A stretch of 64,000 nt of DNA from NCBI RefSeq assembly GCF_014651675.1, contig NZ_BMXI01000002.1, positions 153,695 through 217,694 on the forward strand. Reading direction: 5' to 3'. The position numbers and the translations under genes were made by a program. The first letter of the stretch is position 1. Each line of letters begins with the position of its first letter. Shown in pieces: positions 35,730-44,600 of the stretch. The notes below the pieces were generated by a model. That model was not told the DNA's origin. It made no database searches and was given only the letters and a program-made list of their open reading frames with translations. This stretch comes from Roseibacillus persicicus (GTDB lineage: Bacteria; Verrucomicrobiota; Verrucomicrobiia; Verrucomicrobiales; Akkermansiaceae).

Positions 35730-36011
35730 CTAGGCCTCGGGCTCGAGGGACTTCGCGACTTCTTCTTCTTTGCCTGCGAGGGTGCGGATGTAGATTTCCT
35801 GCAGGCCTTTCTCGGATTGCATTACGGCCTTCAGGCCCCCGCTGACCGTGCGTTGAATCCGCAGTGAGCCGGTGGCGCTTCCTTTTCCCAGAGATTTTCC
35901 GCCATAGGAACGGCCGATGATGACCCCGACCACGCCTTCGAGAGCCTCGATTCTCTTGAGGAGAATCCGGCACTCTTTGGAGGTGGATTGGTGGCGTCCG
36001 CGGGATGGCAT
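35730..36011 (-). CDS. Small DUF2103-like protein
   Basis: From ATG 36011 (MPSRGRHQSTSK; the frame continues to 36050) this is a 93-residue basic protein. The core CRILLKRIEALEGVV, GSLRIQRTVSGGLKAVMQ and GLQEIYIRT follows the order seen in DUF2103 proteins (GLIPVL..., RGGFK..., QEVFVVT). No function is established for that family. The assignment rests on pattern memory only. It converges with ilvA 13 bases away. Confidence 0.6.
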   Translation of the reverse strand: MPSRGRHQSTSKECRILLKRIEALEGVVGVIIGRSYGGKSLGKGSATGSLRIQRTVSGGLKAVMQSEKGLQEIYIRTLAGKEEEVAKSLEPEA

Positions 36012-36148
36012 CGGTGTGGGAGGGTTAGGGGGTGAGGACCGTTCTGGCAAGCGGGACCATAGGAAATCTGGGCGTCAGGCCGCGTTTGGGCGGTCACTTT
36101 TGGAAAGCAGGCTAGCCACGGGAGCGAAAGTTCTCTAACTTCGCGCTC

Positions 36149-36673
36149 ATGAAAAAACAATGGATCTGGACGCTCGCTCTTTTGCTTCTCTTGCCGACTT
36201 CGCTGTTGGCTGGTTCCCGGGGAGTGAGTCTGGCTTTTCTGGATGCCACTACTGGCTCGCGTTCGAAGGCAAGTCTACGGCTGGCGGAGCTTCTCGAGAA
36301 GGACATGCGCTCTCTCTATGTGAATCCCGAGCTGGCGACCGCCTTTCCCTGGAGCGAGCAGGACTTGGAGCTTAAGGTTCTCAAGCCCGCGGATGCCGGC
36401 ATCTCATTCGACCGCCTTCTCAACACCAAGGATGGGGCCAAAATTGAGTCTCTCTTCAAAAAGATCGACTATCCCGACGGGCTCATTGTCTTTTTCCACG
36501 ATCCCGAAGGCGGTTACGCCCGATTGAAACTCTATAGCTGGGACGGCACCGAAGCTTTGCTTCTTCGTCTGCCTTTGGAAGGCAAGGAGTCGGCGATGTC
36601 GGATTCCCTCATGAAAGGTCACCGTCAAGGTGCCCTCATTGCTTTGGGTGCAGCGGTTCGCTGGAGCCCGTAG
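36149..36673 (+). CDS. Hypothetical secreted protein
   Basis: This 174-residue protein has a clear signal peptide (WIWTLALLLLLPTSLLAGS). The mature part (ASLRLAELLEKDMRSLY, ISFDRLLNTKDGAKIE, YPDGLIVFFHDPEGGYARL) is of mixed character and I recognise no family. It is a single gene between the DUF2103-like protein and uvrB. Confidence 0.75.
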   Translation: MKKQWIWTLALLLLLPTSLLAGSRGVSLAFLDATTGSRSKASLRLAELLEKDMRSLYVNPELATAFPWSEQDLELKVLKPADAGISFDRLLNTKDGAKIESLFKKIDYPDGLIVFFHDPEGGYARLKLYSWDGTEALLLRLPLEGKESAMSDSLMKGHRQGALIALGAAVRWSP

Positions 36674-36705
36674 TGGACTCGTTCGTCACGGTTCGGAGAG
36701 GGTGA

Positions 36706-38895
36706 CTATTTGCCCTTCTTTCGGGCCTGATAGGTGACCTTCTTCTTAGGGATAGCGGGCTTGTCGGTGAGGCCGGCTTTTTCCTTGAGCTGTTTGATTT
36801 GGTCGCGCAGGTGGGCGGCGCGCTCGAACTCGAGCTTGCTGGCCGCTTCCTGCATCTCGCCCTCGAGCTCGCGGAGGACTTCGGTGGCGTTGAAGACCAT
36901 GTCGTCTTCCGCCACCAGGCCCATGTTCACCTTGCGGCCCTTGCTATTATTTTCATCGTAGGTGTGGAGACTTTCCTGCACTTTGCGAATTACGCTTTGG
37001 GGCGTGATGTTGTGTTTCTCGTTGTATTCCTGCTGCTTCTGGCGGCGGTATTCGGTGACGTCGATGAGGCGTTGGATGGAGTCCGTGATTTTGTCGCAGA
37101 AAAGGACGCACTCGCCATTGAGGTGGCGGGCGGCACGTCCGGCGGTCTGGATGAGTGAGGTCTCGTTGCGGAGAAAGCCTTCCTTGTCTGCGTCGAGGAT
37201 GCAGACCAGCGAGACCTCGGGAAGGTCAAGACCCTCCCGGAGAAGGTTGATGCCGACGAGGATGTCGAATTCGGCCGCGCGGAGGGCGCGTAGGATTTCG
37301 ACGCGTTCCACCGCGTCGATGTCGGAGTGCAGGTAGCGCACCTTGAGGTCGACGCCGACGAGATATTCGGTAAGGTCTTCGGCGGTTTTTTTGGTGAGGG
37401 TGGTGACGAGGACGCGCTCGTTCTTCTCCACCCGCTGGCGGCAAAGCTCGATGGTCTCGTCGATCTGGCCTTTCAAAGGCTTGAGATGCAGGATGGGATC
37501 GAGAAGGCCGGTGGGGCGAATGATTTGTTCCACCACGAGAGGCTTGCCCCGTTTGGTGGGGTCGAAGTCTTCCACCGACTCGTCGCTGCCGCTGGTCTTG
37601 ACCTTCATTTTTTTCAAGGTCAGGAAGTCGAGTCCGCGGGCTTCGGCATCGCGCTTGATGTCGATGTAGCTGCGGTTGTCGGGACGCGAGTTGGCGAGCT
37701 CGAAGACGCTCGGAGTGGCCGAAACATATAGCCGCTGCATGGTCTGCTCCATGAACTCGGGGAACTTGAGCGGGCGGTTGTCCAGCGCGCTGGGCAGGCG
37801 GAAGCCGTGGTCGACGAGGACGGTCTTGCGGCTGCGGTCGCCTTCATACATGCCTCCGATTTGCGGGATGGAGACGTGGCTCTCGTCCACCATTAGCATG
37901 AAGTCCCGCTCCGCGAAAAAGTCTAACAAGGTGTAGGGGCGGGCTCCCGGTGGGCGGCCGGTGAGGTGGCGGGAGTAGTTCTCGATGCCCTGGCAGAAGC
38001 CCATCTCCTCCATCATCTCGAGGTCGTAGTCGGTGCGCATCTTCAGGCGCTGAGCCTCGATGAGTTTGCCTGCTTTTTCGAAGGCAGCGACTTGTTCAGC
38101 GCACTCCTTCTTGATGGCGTGCATGGCATCCTTCATCTTGGTGCGGTCGGTGACGAATTGTTTGGCAGGGAAAAAGGTGTGGGACTCGATGCGGTCAATG
38201 ACGGTGCCACGCAGGGAGTCGATGGTCGAGATGCGCTCGATCTCGTCGCCAAAGAATTCCACCCGAATCGCGGTCTCGTCGAGGTAGGCGGGATGGACCT
38301 CGACGACGTCGCCACGCACCCGGAACTTACCGCGTCCAAAGGCGATGTCGTTGCGTTCGAAGAGAAGGTTCACGAGTTCTTTGAGGAACTCGTCGCGTCC
38401 GATTTCTTTCCCCACCCAGACGGGGAGCATCGCGCTTTCATAGTCATCCGGTGAACCTAAACCGTAGATGCACGAGACCGAGGCCACCACGATGACGTCT
38501 TGGCGAGTGAGCACCGAGCCCATGGTGGAAAGGCGCATGCGCTCGATCTCGTCGTTGATCGAGGAGTCTTTCTCAATGTAGGTGTCGGTGCGCGGGATGT
38601 AGGCCTCGGGCTGGTAGTAGTCGAAGTAGGAGACGAAATATTCGACTGCGTTGTGGGGGAAGAAATTCTTGAACTCGGAATAGAGCTGCGCCGCGAGAGT
38701 CTTGTTGTGCGACATGATCAGGGTCGGCTTCCCGATGTTCTGAATCACGTTCGCCATCGTGAAGGTTTTGCCCGATCCGGTCACCCCCAGCAGGGTCTGG
38801 TGCGCGTTCCCGGCCTTGATGGACTTGGTGAGCTTGGCAATAGCCTGCGCCTGGTCCCCGGCGGGCTGGTAGTCACTGGCAAGTTGAAAGGGCAT
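36706..38895 (-). CDS. uvrB: Excinuclease ABC subunit UvrB
   Basis: The ATG at 38895 (MPFQLASDYQPAGDQ) gives 729 residues; the upstream frame has no domain. Motifs include Walker A TLLGVTGSGKTFTMANV, the damage-sensing beta hairpin YYQPEAYIPRTDTYIEKD, helicase motif VGINLLREGLDLPEVSL, QTAGRAARHLNGE and a C-terminal UVR motif (ASKLEFERAAHLRDQIKQL). It is slightly longer than the typical 670 residues because of an insertion near residues 460-480 (MKVKTSGSDESVEDFDPTKR). It loads onto damaged DNA with UvrA and guides UvrC. Confidence 0.97.
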   Translation of the reverse strand: MPFQLASDYQPAGDQAQAIAKLTKSIKAGNAHQTLLGVTGSGKTFTMANVIQNIGKPTLIMSHNKTLAAQLYSEFKNFFPHNAVEYFVSYFDYYQPEAYIPRTDTYIEKDSSINDEIERMRLSTMGSVLTRQDVIVVASVSCIYGLGSPDDYESAMLPVWVGKEIGRDEFLKELVNLLFERNDIAFGRGKFRVRGDVVEVHPAYLDETAIRVEFFGDEIERISTIDSLRGTVIDRIESHTFFPAKQFVTDRTKMKDAMHAIKKECAEQVAAFEKAGKLIEAQRLKMRTDYDLEMMEEMGFCQGIENYSRHLTGRPPGARPYTLLDFFAERDFMLMVDESHVSIPQIGGMYEGDRSRKTVLVDHGFRLPSALDNRPLKFPEFMEQTMQRLYVSATPSVFELANSRPDNRSYIDIKRDAEARGLDFLTLKKMKVKTSGSDESVEDFDPTKRGKPLVVEQIIRPTGLLDPILHLKPLKGQIDETIELCRQRVEKNERVLVTTLTKKTAEDLTEYLVGVDLKVRYLHSDIDAVERVEILRALRAAEFDILVGINLLREGLDLPEVSLVCILDADKEGFLRNETSLIQTAGRAARHLNGECVLFCDKITDSIQRLIDVTEYRRQKQQEYNEKHNITPQSVIRKVQESLHTYDENNSKGRKVNMGLVAEDDMVFNATEVLRELEGEMQEAASKLEFERAAHLRDQIKQLKEKAGLTDKPAIPKKKVTYQARKKGK

Positions 38896-38950
38896 GGGGA
38901 GAACGTTCAACATCGAACGCGAAACGTCCAATGCTGAAGTGAAAAACATT
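38896..38950. repeat. AACGTTCAAC-type short repeats upstream of uvrB
   Basis: Near-copies of AACRTYSAAC and its inverse (AACGTTCAAC, AACATCGAAC, AACGTCCAATG) occur within about 45 bases just before the uvrB start. Such GAACGTTGAAC-like intergenic repeats occur in other Verrucomicrobia. Role unknown. Confidence 0.35.
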
Positions 38951-38966
38951 CCGCGGCGAGCGTTCG

Positions 38967-39710
38967 CTACTGCCGGTTGAGAACGTAGACCGCCGCCCCC
39001 AGTCGGTTTCTTTGATATTCAGTCACTTGTCCGCCGCGAATGAGGCTTTGCAAATTGGCATTGGGATTGGCGGTGGGGTCGAATTTTCCAGCGCCTTGGA
39101 TGAGGTAGGGGATGAGCTTGGGGGCGTCTTCGATATCGGGGACGGGACAACCAGTGGTGCAGGGGACGCGACCGATGAGGCGCTGGGCGCGGCGCTGGCG
39201 GAGCATTTCGCTGGCTTCAGGATTGTAAGAGTGAATGACCACGCCATTGGGCACCATGCCGCGGAGCGTGGGGTCAGGATGGCTGGGTGGGTAGAGCATC
39301 TCGGCGTAGATTCCGCTGACGCCTTTTTTGGAATCACCGGTTTGTATGGCTGTGTTGCCATTCTTCGCGATGCGCACCCCGCCCATGGTGAAAAATCCGG
39401 GAGGGGTCTGTGAGTCCTCGATGCCGAGACCGCCTTTTCCAGTGCCGCAGCGGAAGGTCTCCTTCACTTGGCCGGACTTGCGATCGATGATGTGCATGCG
39501 TTGCGCGGCAGGATCGACCACGAAGAGCCAAGTGGGATCGTAGTCGGGATAGCCCGCTTGTCGTTGGGCGGCGATGGCAGACTCGATGTTGCTCCACTCC
39601 ACACCGACCAATCGGGCCGCAGGCGAACTGCTCGAACTAGACGGACTGGTGGGGGAGCAGGATGGGAGCAGGGGAAGGAGCAATAGGAGGGCAAGAACTC
39701 GGAGATTCAT
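38967..39710 (-). CDS. L,D-transpeptidase family lipoprotein
   Basis: The ATG at 39710 (MNLRVLALLLLLPLLPSC) gives a classical lipobox (LLPSC). The 247-residue product carries YPDYDPTWLFVVDP, CGTGKGGLGIEDSQTPPGFFTMGGV, VVIHSYNPEASE and VPCTTGCPVPDIED, which match the YkuD-like order H...S-x-G-C, so the cysteine of TTGC is the probable nucleophile. It would crosslink or anchor peptidoglycan in the periplasm. The family call is moderate because the block spacing is looser than in classical YkuD. Confidence 0.7.
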   Translation of the reverse strand: MNLRVLALLLLLPLLPSCSPTSPSSSSSSPAARLVGVEWSNIESAIAAQRQAGYPDYDPTWLFVVDPAAQRMHIIDRKSGQVKETFRCGTGKGGLGIEDSQTPPGFFTMGGVRIAKNGNTAIQTGDSKKGVSGIYAEMLYPPSHPDPTLRGMVPNGVVIHSYNPEASEMLRQRRAQRLIGRVPCTTGCPVPDIEDAPKLIPYLIQGAGKFDPTANPNANLQSLIRGGQVTEYQRNRLGAAVYVLNRQ

Positions 39711-39825
39711 GCGGGAAAGATGGGGCCTTCCGGGGCGGTCGTCCAATGCAGAATGCGGTCACCCGCAAGGTGGGCGGCGGCGGAGTTTTCTTGAGAAAGA
39801 AGTCCCTTGGGTTAGAACTAGTAGG

Positions 39826-41013
39826 ATGATGAAGTCTCTATGTGCGCTTTTGGTGTTTCTGGTCGCTGCTGCCGAGGGTCAGGGTTTGAAGGGGCAGTGG
39901 GAGGTCCCCACCGTTTCCGCGAAGAACTTGGACCAATGGCAGGAGTTCATCTTTCCCAGTGGTCAGGAACTCGCTTGGCGCAACATCCGCTGGCATCGGG
40001 AATTGGAGTTCGCGGCGGATGAGGCCAAGGAGCTGGGGCGTCCCGTGTTGCTGTGGACCATGAATGGTCATCCTGCGGGCGAAACCTGAAACAATGGCGT
40101 CAAAGGACGCTGGGAGGTCTGGTCAGACCCCGAGGTGCAGGCGTTGGCGAAGGAGTTCGTTTGTGTGGCGGATGAGTGCTGGGATCTTTCCCCGCCGGAT
40201 TGGTTCAATCGCGAGTGGCTGAAGACCCCGCGCAGCACCCGGCTTTTCGAAAGCTATCTCAAGAAGGCTCCCGAGGGTCTGATTCCGCAGGGCACTTCGA
40301 CCTTTCAGGGCTCTTACTGCATGACCGCGGAGGGCGACTATCTGGGTGGGGCCTTTGCCTGGGTGGACCGGGACCGCACGGTGCAGTTGCTGAAAAGCTC
40401 CTTGGAAAATTTCCGGAAAAAGTCGGATGGCGAGATGAAGCCGGTGCCGGAAAATGAGTTGCCCCTCTACGTGGGCCCCGCGCCCGCGAAGGGTGGCTTG
40501 AAGATTCAACTGGCCTACCGCGATTTGCCCCGGGGCAGCAATCGTTACCCCCAGACCGACCGAATCGAGCGTCCCGTCAATCTGGGCTTCTTGGACCTGA
40601 AGCCGGAGGAGGTGCGCGAGTTTTTACCCGAGGGAAAGGAGGCCAAGACTCTTTCCCAAGCATTGGTGAAGAAGATCTCGCAGGATTGCCTCAAGGATTG
40701 CGCGCGCGGACAATGCAATGTGGATAAAAAGGCCTTCCGAAGCGGCGAGTGGACGGTGAAGGAGTCGGGGCGGCAAGGAAACCTGCGGACTATCGAGTTG
40801 CGCGGAACTTCGAGCCTGGATGGCGGGGGAGTGCGCTTCGAGCCGACGATCTACGGTCAGCTGGAATATGATGAGGGGGAGGGAAAGTTCGTGCACTTCG
40901 ACCTTGTTGCGGTTGGTCAACGCAGTGGGGCCAGTGAGTTCAACTTTCGTCGGGGAGACGAGGATGCGGCCCCGCTGGGAGTGGCATTCCGGCTCTTTGC
41001 GCAGAAAAAATGA
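39826..41013 (+). CDS. Secreted thioredoxin-like protein with in-frame TGA (candidate selenoprotein)
   Basis: From ATG 39826 the frame has a signal peptide (MMKSLCALLVFLVAAAEG), runs to TGA at 40087-40089 (codon 88), then continues in the same frame to the TGA at 41011-41013 (395 codons with the Sec). Just before the codon is PVLLWTMNGHPAGET, a thioredoxin beta strand ending Glu-Thr as in the gene at 1-639; just after come NNGVKGRWEVW, DPEVQALAKEFVCVADECW and TSTFQGSYCMTAEGDYLGG, which complete the fold. The halves make sense only together. Automatic calling would give a short N-terminal ORF and a false start at 40135. A hairpin with a GGUC loop follows the TGA at the right distance. A frameless pseudogene would also explain one TGA, but there is no other damage. 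Confidence 0.8.
40087..40131 (+). promoter_or_regulatory. Candidate Sec codon (TGA 40087-40089) and bSECIS hairpin
   Basis: GGTCT (40116-40120) pairs with AGACC (40125-40129), extended by G113/G114 with C130/C131 around a bulged A115, with the loop GGTC at 40121-40124. The loop begins with G, as in bacterial SECIS elements, and lies 31 bases after the TGA, inside the known range of about 16-37. A second, nearer hairpin (GCGTC 40097-40101 with GACGC 40106-40110) lies 7 bases after the TGA. Both are in coding sequence. Confidence 0.6.
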
Positions 41014-41014
41014 A

Positions 41015-41212
41015 AAAGATTCAGAATCTTTGAACGTCAGGCGGGGTTGAGGGTCTTAACCTTTGAACAGCGAGTTGAACGCCGCTGTTCGTCTTCATAA
41101 ACAAGGGTAATAGCACGTCAGTTTCATCCTTCCGCGAGTGCGGATTTCGGATTGTTTTGACAAGCCGCCAGCTCCGCAAGGACCTGGCGGCTGCTTTGTT
41201 TTAAGAGGGAGG
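41015..41212 (+). ncRNA. Putative structured ncRNA, tandem copy 1
   Basis: This nearly 200-base unit is repeated about 270 bases downstream with small changes. It holds an A/T-rich palindrome (AAAGATTC/GAATCTTT, 41015-41031) right after the upstream stop, an 8-pair hairpin (GAACAGCG 41064-41071 with CGCTGTTC 41083-41090), a small hairpin TCCGC-GAGT-GCGGA, and ends with a strong terminator hairpin (AGCCGCCAG with CTGGCGGCT, then a T-rich run). The conserved core AACAAGGGTAATAGCACGTC has no ORF. I do not recognise an Rfam family, so this is an unnamed small RNA candidate. The palindrome may instead belong to the end of the upstream gene. Confidence 0.55.
41163..41204 (+). terminator. Terminator-like hairpin of ncRNA copy 1
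   Basis: AGCCGCCAG (41163-41171) and CTGGCGGCT (41184-41192) form a nine-pair stem around TCCGCAAGGAC-type loop bases, followed by GCTTTGTTTT. The same element ends copy 2 at about 41433-41472. Confidence 0.7.
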
Positions 41213-41285
41213 GTTATCGCCTCCGATTGGATCTTGCTCGGGGCCCTCTGATGAGAATTTTGGTGTAAAAAGGGAAAAAGATAAA

Positions 41286-41482
41286 AAAGATCCGGAATCT
41301 TTGAACATCAGGTTGAGTTGAGGGTCTTAACCTCTGAACAGCGAGTTGAACGCCGCTGTTCGTCTTCATAAACAAGGGTAATAGCACGTCAGTTTTTCCT
41401 TCCGCGAGTGCGGAATTCGGAATGTTTTGACAAGCCGCCAGCTCCGCAAGGATCTGGCGGCTGCTTTGTTTGGAGCGGGAGG
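41286..41482 (+). ncRNA. Putative structured ncRNA, tandem copy 2
   Basis: This is the second copy of the unit, offset by 270-271 bases. Stem and terminator sequences are kept, while loops and flanks differ; the terminator loop has GGATC where copy 1 has GGACC. One single-base length change lies before the TCCGCGAGTGCGGA hairpin. Its end lies about 160 bases before the sulfatase start. The 70 bases between the copies are not shared, so each unit is discrete. Selection on structure would explain the pattern better than chance repetition of a spacer. Confidence 0.55.
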
Positions 41483-41645
41483 GTTGGAAAGGCCTCCATG
41501 ATTTTACCCTGTGAGACTCGCGGTGCTGAGGAAACAGGGCTATGGGAGAAATTCCAAGGGCGGGTATAGATTGGTCGACTCCGGAGTGTTGATTCCGGTA
41601 GTCCGAGTGATCGAATGGTCCGGACTTTTTCAAATCCTCCTTCTA

Positions 41646-44600
41646 ATGCGCATTTTTTTCCTCCTTTTCGGCCTGGTCTCAGCTCTCCAGTCGGCCCCCA
41701 ATGTGATTTTCATTCTTTGCGACGATTTGGGCTATGGAGATGTCTATAATCTGCATCAGCACACCCGTGACAATGGGGCGGGCGGCGGGATCGCGGGGGA
41801 TGGTCTCATCAATGGGAGCGAAGAAGCCTTTATCTACACTCCTCACCTCGACCGGATGGCGGCAGAGGGGGCGAGGTTGATCCAGCACTACACAAGCGCC
41901 CCTGTCTGCGCTCCGGCGAGGGGGTCGATCTTGCAAGGCCGCGATCAGGGGCATGCGAACATCCGCAACAACTCCTTCGACAAGGTGATCGAAGACAATC
42001 ACACCCTCGGAACGGTGATGAAGGAGGCTGGCTACTACACAGCCTGCATTGGCAAGTGGGGGGTTGGAGGGGGGACCGCTCCCTACGCCGGGCATCCCAA
42101 TCGACGAGGATTCGACTACTTTTACGGCTACATGAAGCATGGGCAGGGTCACGAGCATTACCCGGGCAATGGTGGGACGGTCTTGGACCAAGAAGAGCCC
42201 GTCACAAGTGGTCTCGATCATGCCTACACCACGGACTTGTGGACTGCTCGTTCGAAGAAATTGATTCAAGAACATCATGCCAACGACCCGGAAACGCCCT
42301 TTTTCCTCTATCTCGCCTACGATGCGCCTCACGCCAAGTTGCAGGTCCCGACCCAAGCCTATCCAGCGGGAATGGGGGCGAGTGGAGGGCTGTCCTGGCC
42401 ACTGAACACGAACTCGGGAACCAACGATTCGTGGATCCATCCCGATTATTCCAGCCTCTCGGATTCACCCGCGCGCCATGCGACCATGGTGCGGCGACTG
42501 GATGACTGCGTGGGGGATCTCTTGCAAACCCTTCGCGACCTGGGGATCGATGATGAGACCCTGGTGGTCTTTTCCTCCGACAATGGAACTCACAATGAGG
42601 CGGGAGGGGGCGGGACGGTGAAGCATGATCCCCAGAACTTCGACTCCTACGGCATTTTGGAGGGAATCAAGCGCGACCAATGGGAGGGGGGCATTCGAAT
42701 GCCGACCTTCGCATGGTGGCCGGGTCAGATTGGGGACAACGATGCCACGACTCCCGCGATGGACTCCACCAGGCCCTCCGCCTTTTGGGACTGGATGCCG
42801 ACATTTGCCGAGGCGGCAGGGCTGACTCCTCCCGCTTGGAGCAACGGTGTTTCTTTGCTGCCTGAGCTGACGGGGAGCGGAAGCCAGCAGGACAAGGGCT
42901 ATCTTTACTTTGAGTATTATAATAACGGGTCCACGCCGAATTATGCGGATTTCCCAGTCCACCGGCAGACCCGGCGCAATCAGATGCAGGCCATCTTTCT
43001 CGATGATAGCGACGGGAAGCGCTACAAAGGCATTCGTTACAACGTGGGGGATCATGAGGGTGATGATTTTCTGATTTACGACGTCTCCACCGACCCAAGT
43101 GAGTCCACCGACCTCGCGGCATCGAAGATCGCTTTGCAGCAAAGGATGAAGGACGAGGTCTTGCGCGTGCGGGTGGATGGCGATTATAACCGGAGTTATT
43201 TGACCTCGGAATTTGCTCCGCCGGTCACCTTGCCAAGTATCGTCAATGGCCTGAACTACCGGGCTTACGAGGGCAGCTGGCCTTGGGTGCCCGAAACGGA
43301 CTATCTCACGGCAGTTTCCCGTGGAGAAAGTAGTGGGCTGGACCTGAGCAAGCGTCCGCGTGATGCGCAGTTTGCCCTTGAGTTCACGGGATATCTCCTC
43401 GTGCCTTTGGAAGGAGAATACACTTTCGAGATGACTGCCGATGCGGCGGTCGGCACCGATGCTTCGGGGGCGATGCTTTGGATTCACGATGCCAACGTGA
43501 TCGCGGACGACTTCAATCGTGATGGAAGCGCGCGCACAGGTAGCATGCGTCTGCAGGCTGGCTTGCACCCGATTCGAGTGGCTTATAAACATGAGACGGG
43601 AGCGCGAAGCCTGTCTCTCCAGTATTCTGGCCCGGGGGTGCCTTTGCAGGAAATTCCCGCGGAGTCGTTTTTCATCGAGGGCGATGCAGGGCCCGAGCCC
43701 GTGGCGAGACCAGACCAAGCGGTCACGACGGAATCCGCTTCCGTATTGATTCCGGTGCTTTTCAATGACACCGATGATGGTGCCCCGGCGGAATTATCAA
43801 TCTCCGAGATCGGCGAAGCCTCTCTGGGAACGGCAAGCATCAGCGGCAATCGCATCCTTTACGATCCCGTGCCGGGAAAGTTTGGAGTGGACCAGTTCAC
43901 CTATACGATTACGGATGGGGAGAATCCGGTTCAGTCGCTGGTCACAGTGACGATTGAAGGAAAGGGATCGGTCTTGTCGTCAGACTTCAATGGTCATGGT
44001 TCGGTGGATGGGTCGGGTCAATTCACAGGAATTATCTGGCAGACTGATGGCGTCAGCACCCCATCCAGCACGCTGACTCTCAGTGCGGATGCAGAGGTTC
44101 AGACTGATGGGGCGAGTGCGAATGTGAACCGGATAGCGGTGGATCGGAATATTGATAAACAGGGGCCCTGGAGTGTGGATATCGGATTCACCGCTTCGCA
44201 AAATCTAACCCTTTCCGATCTCACCTTTGATTATGAGTTCATCAGTGGAGCGGGGAATCTCCAGGGGAATGCGCATCCGGGGAGCGGAATCGTCACGGTT
44301 TCGCTATTGGACGGGAGTGCGAGCACGACCCTGACGACCGTGACCCTGCCGGCCCTGGGGGCGGAGACTGCCGCCAATAATTCTGGGACGGGGATTGTGG
44401 CGGACTTTCCAGACTACAATCTAACGACAGGAAGCTCCTATGTTTTGCGTTTTCACGTCACCAGTTCAGTGACCCTGGGAAATAATTTTTCCTTCGATAA
44501 TTTGTCGCTGAACAAGAGCGTTGCCACACCCAGTGTTTTCAATTTCTCCGCGTCCCCGCAGGCGATCGCCGGGACGGGGGATGTCAGCCTGAATTGGTCC

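Noticed and set aside
36734-38937. Several plus-strand frames opposite uvrB
   Set aside because: They are shadows of the UvrB coding strand, with the low-complexity composition expected of antisense frames.
40135-41013. A gene starting at ATG 40135 (MQALAKEFVCVADE)
   Set aside because: It begins inside the fold and lacks a signal peptide; the same frame extends upstream to the signal peptide at 39826 through one TGA.
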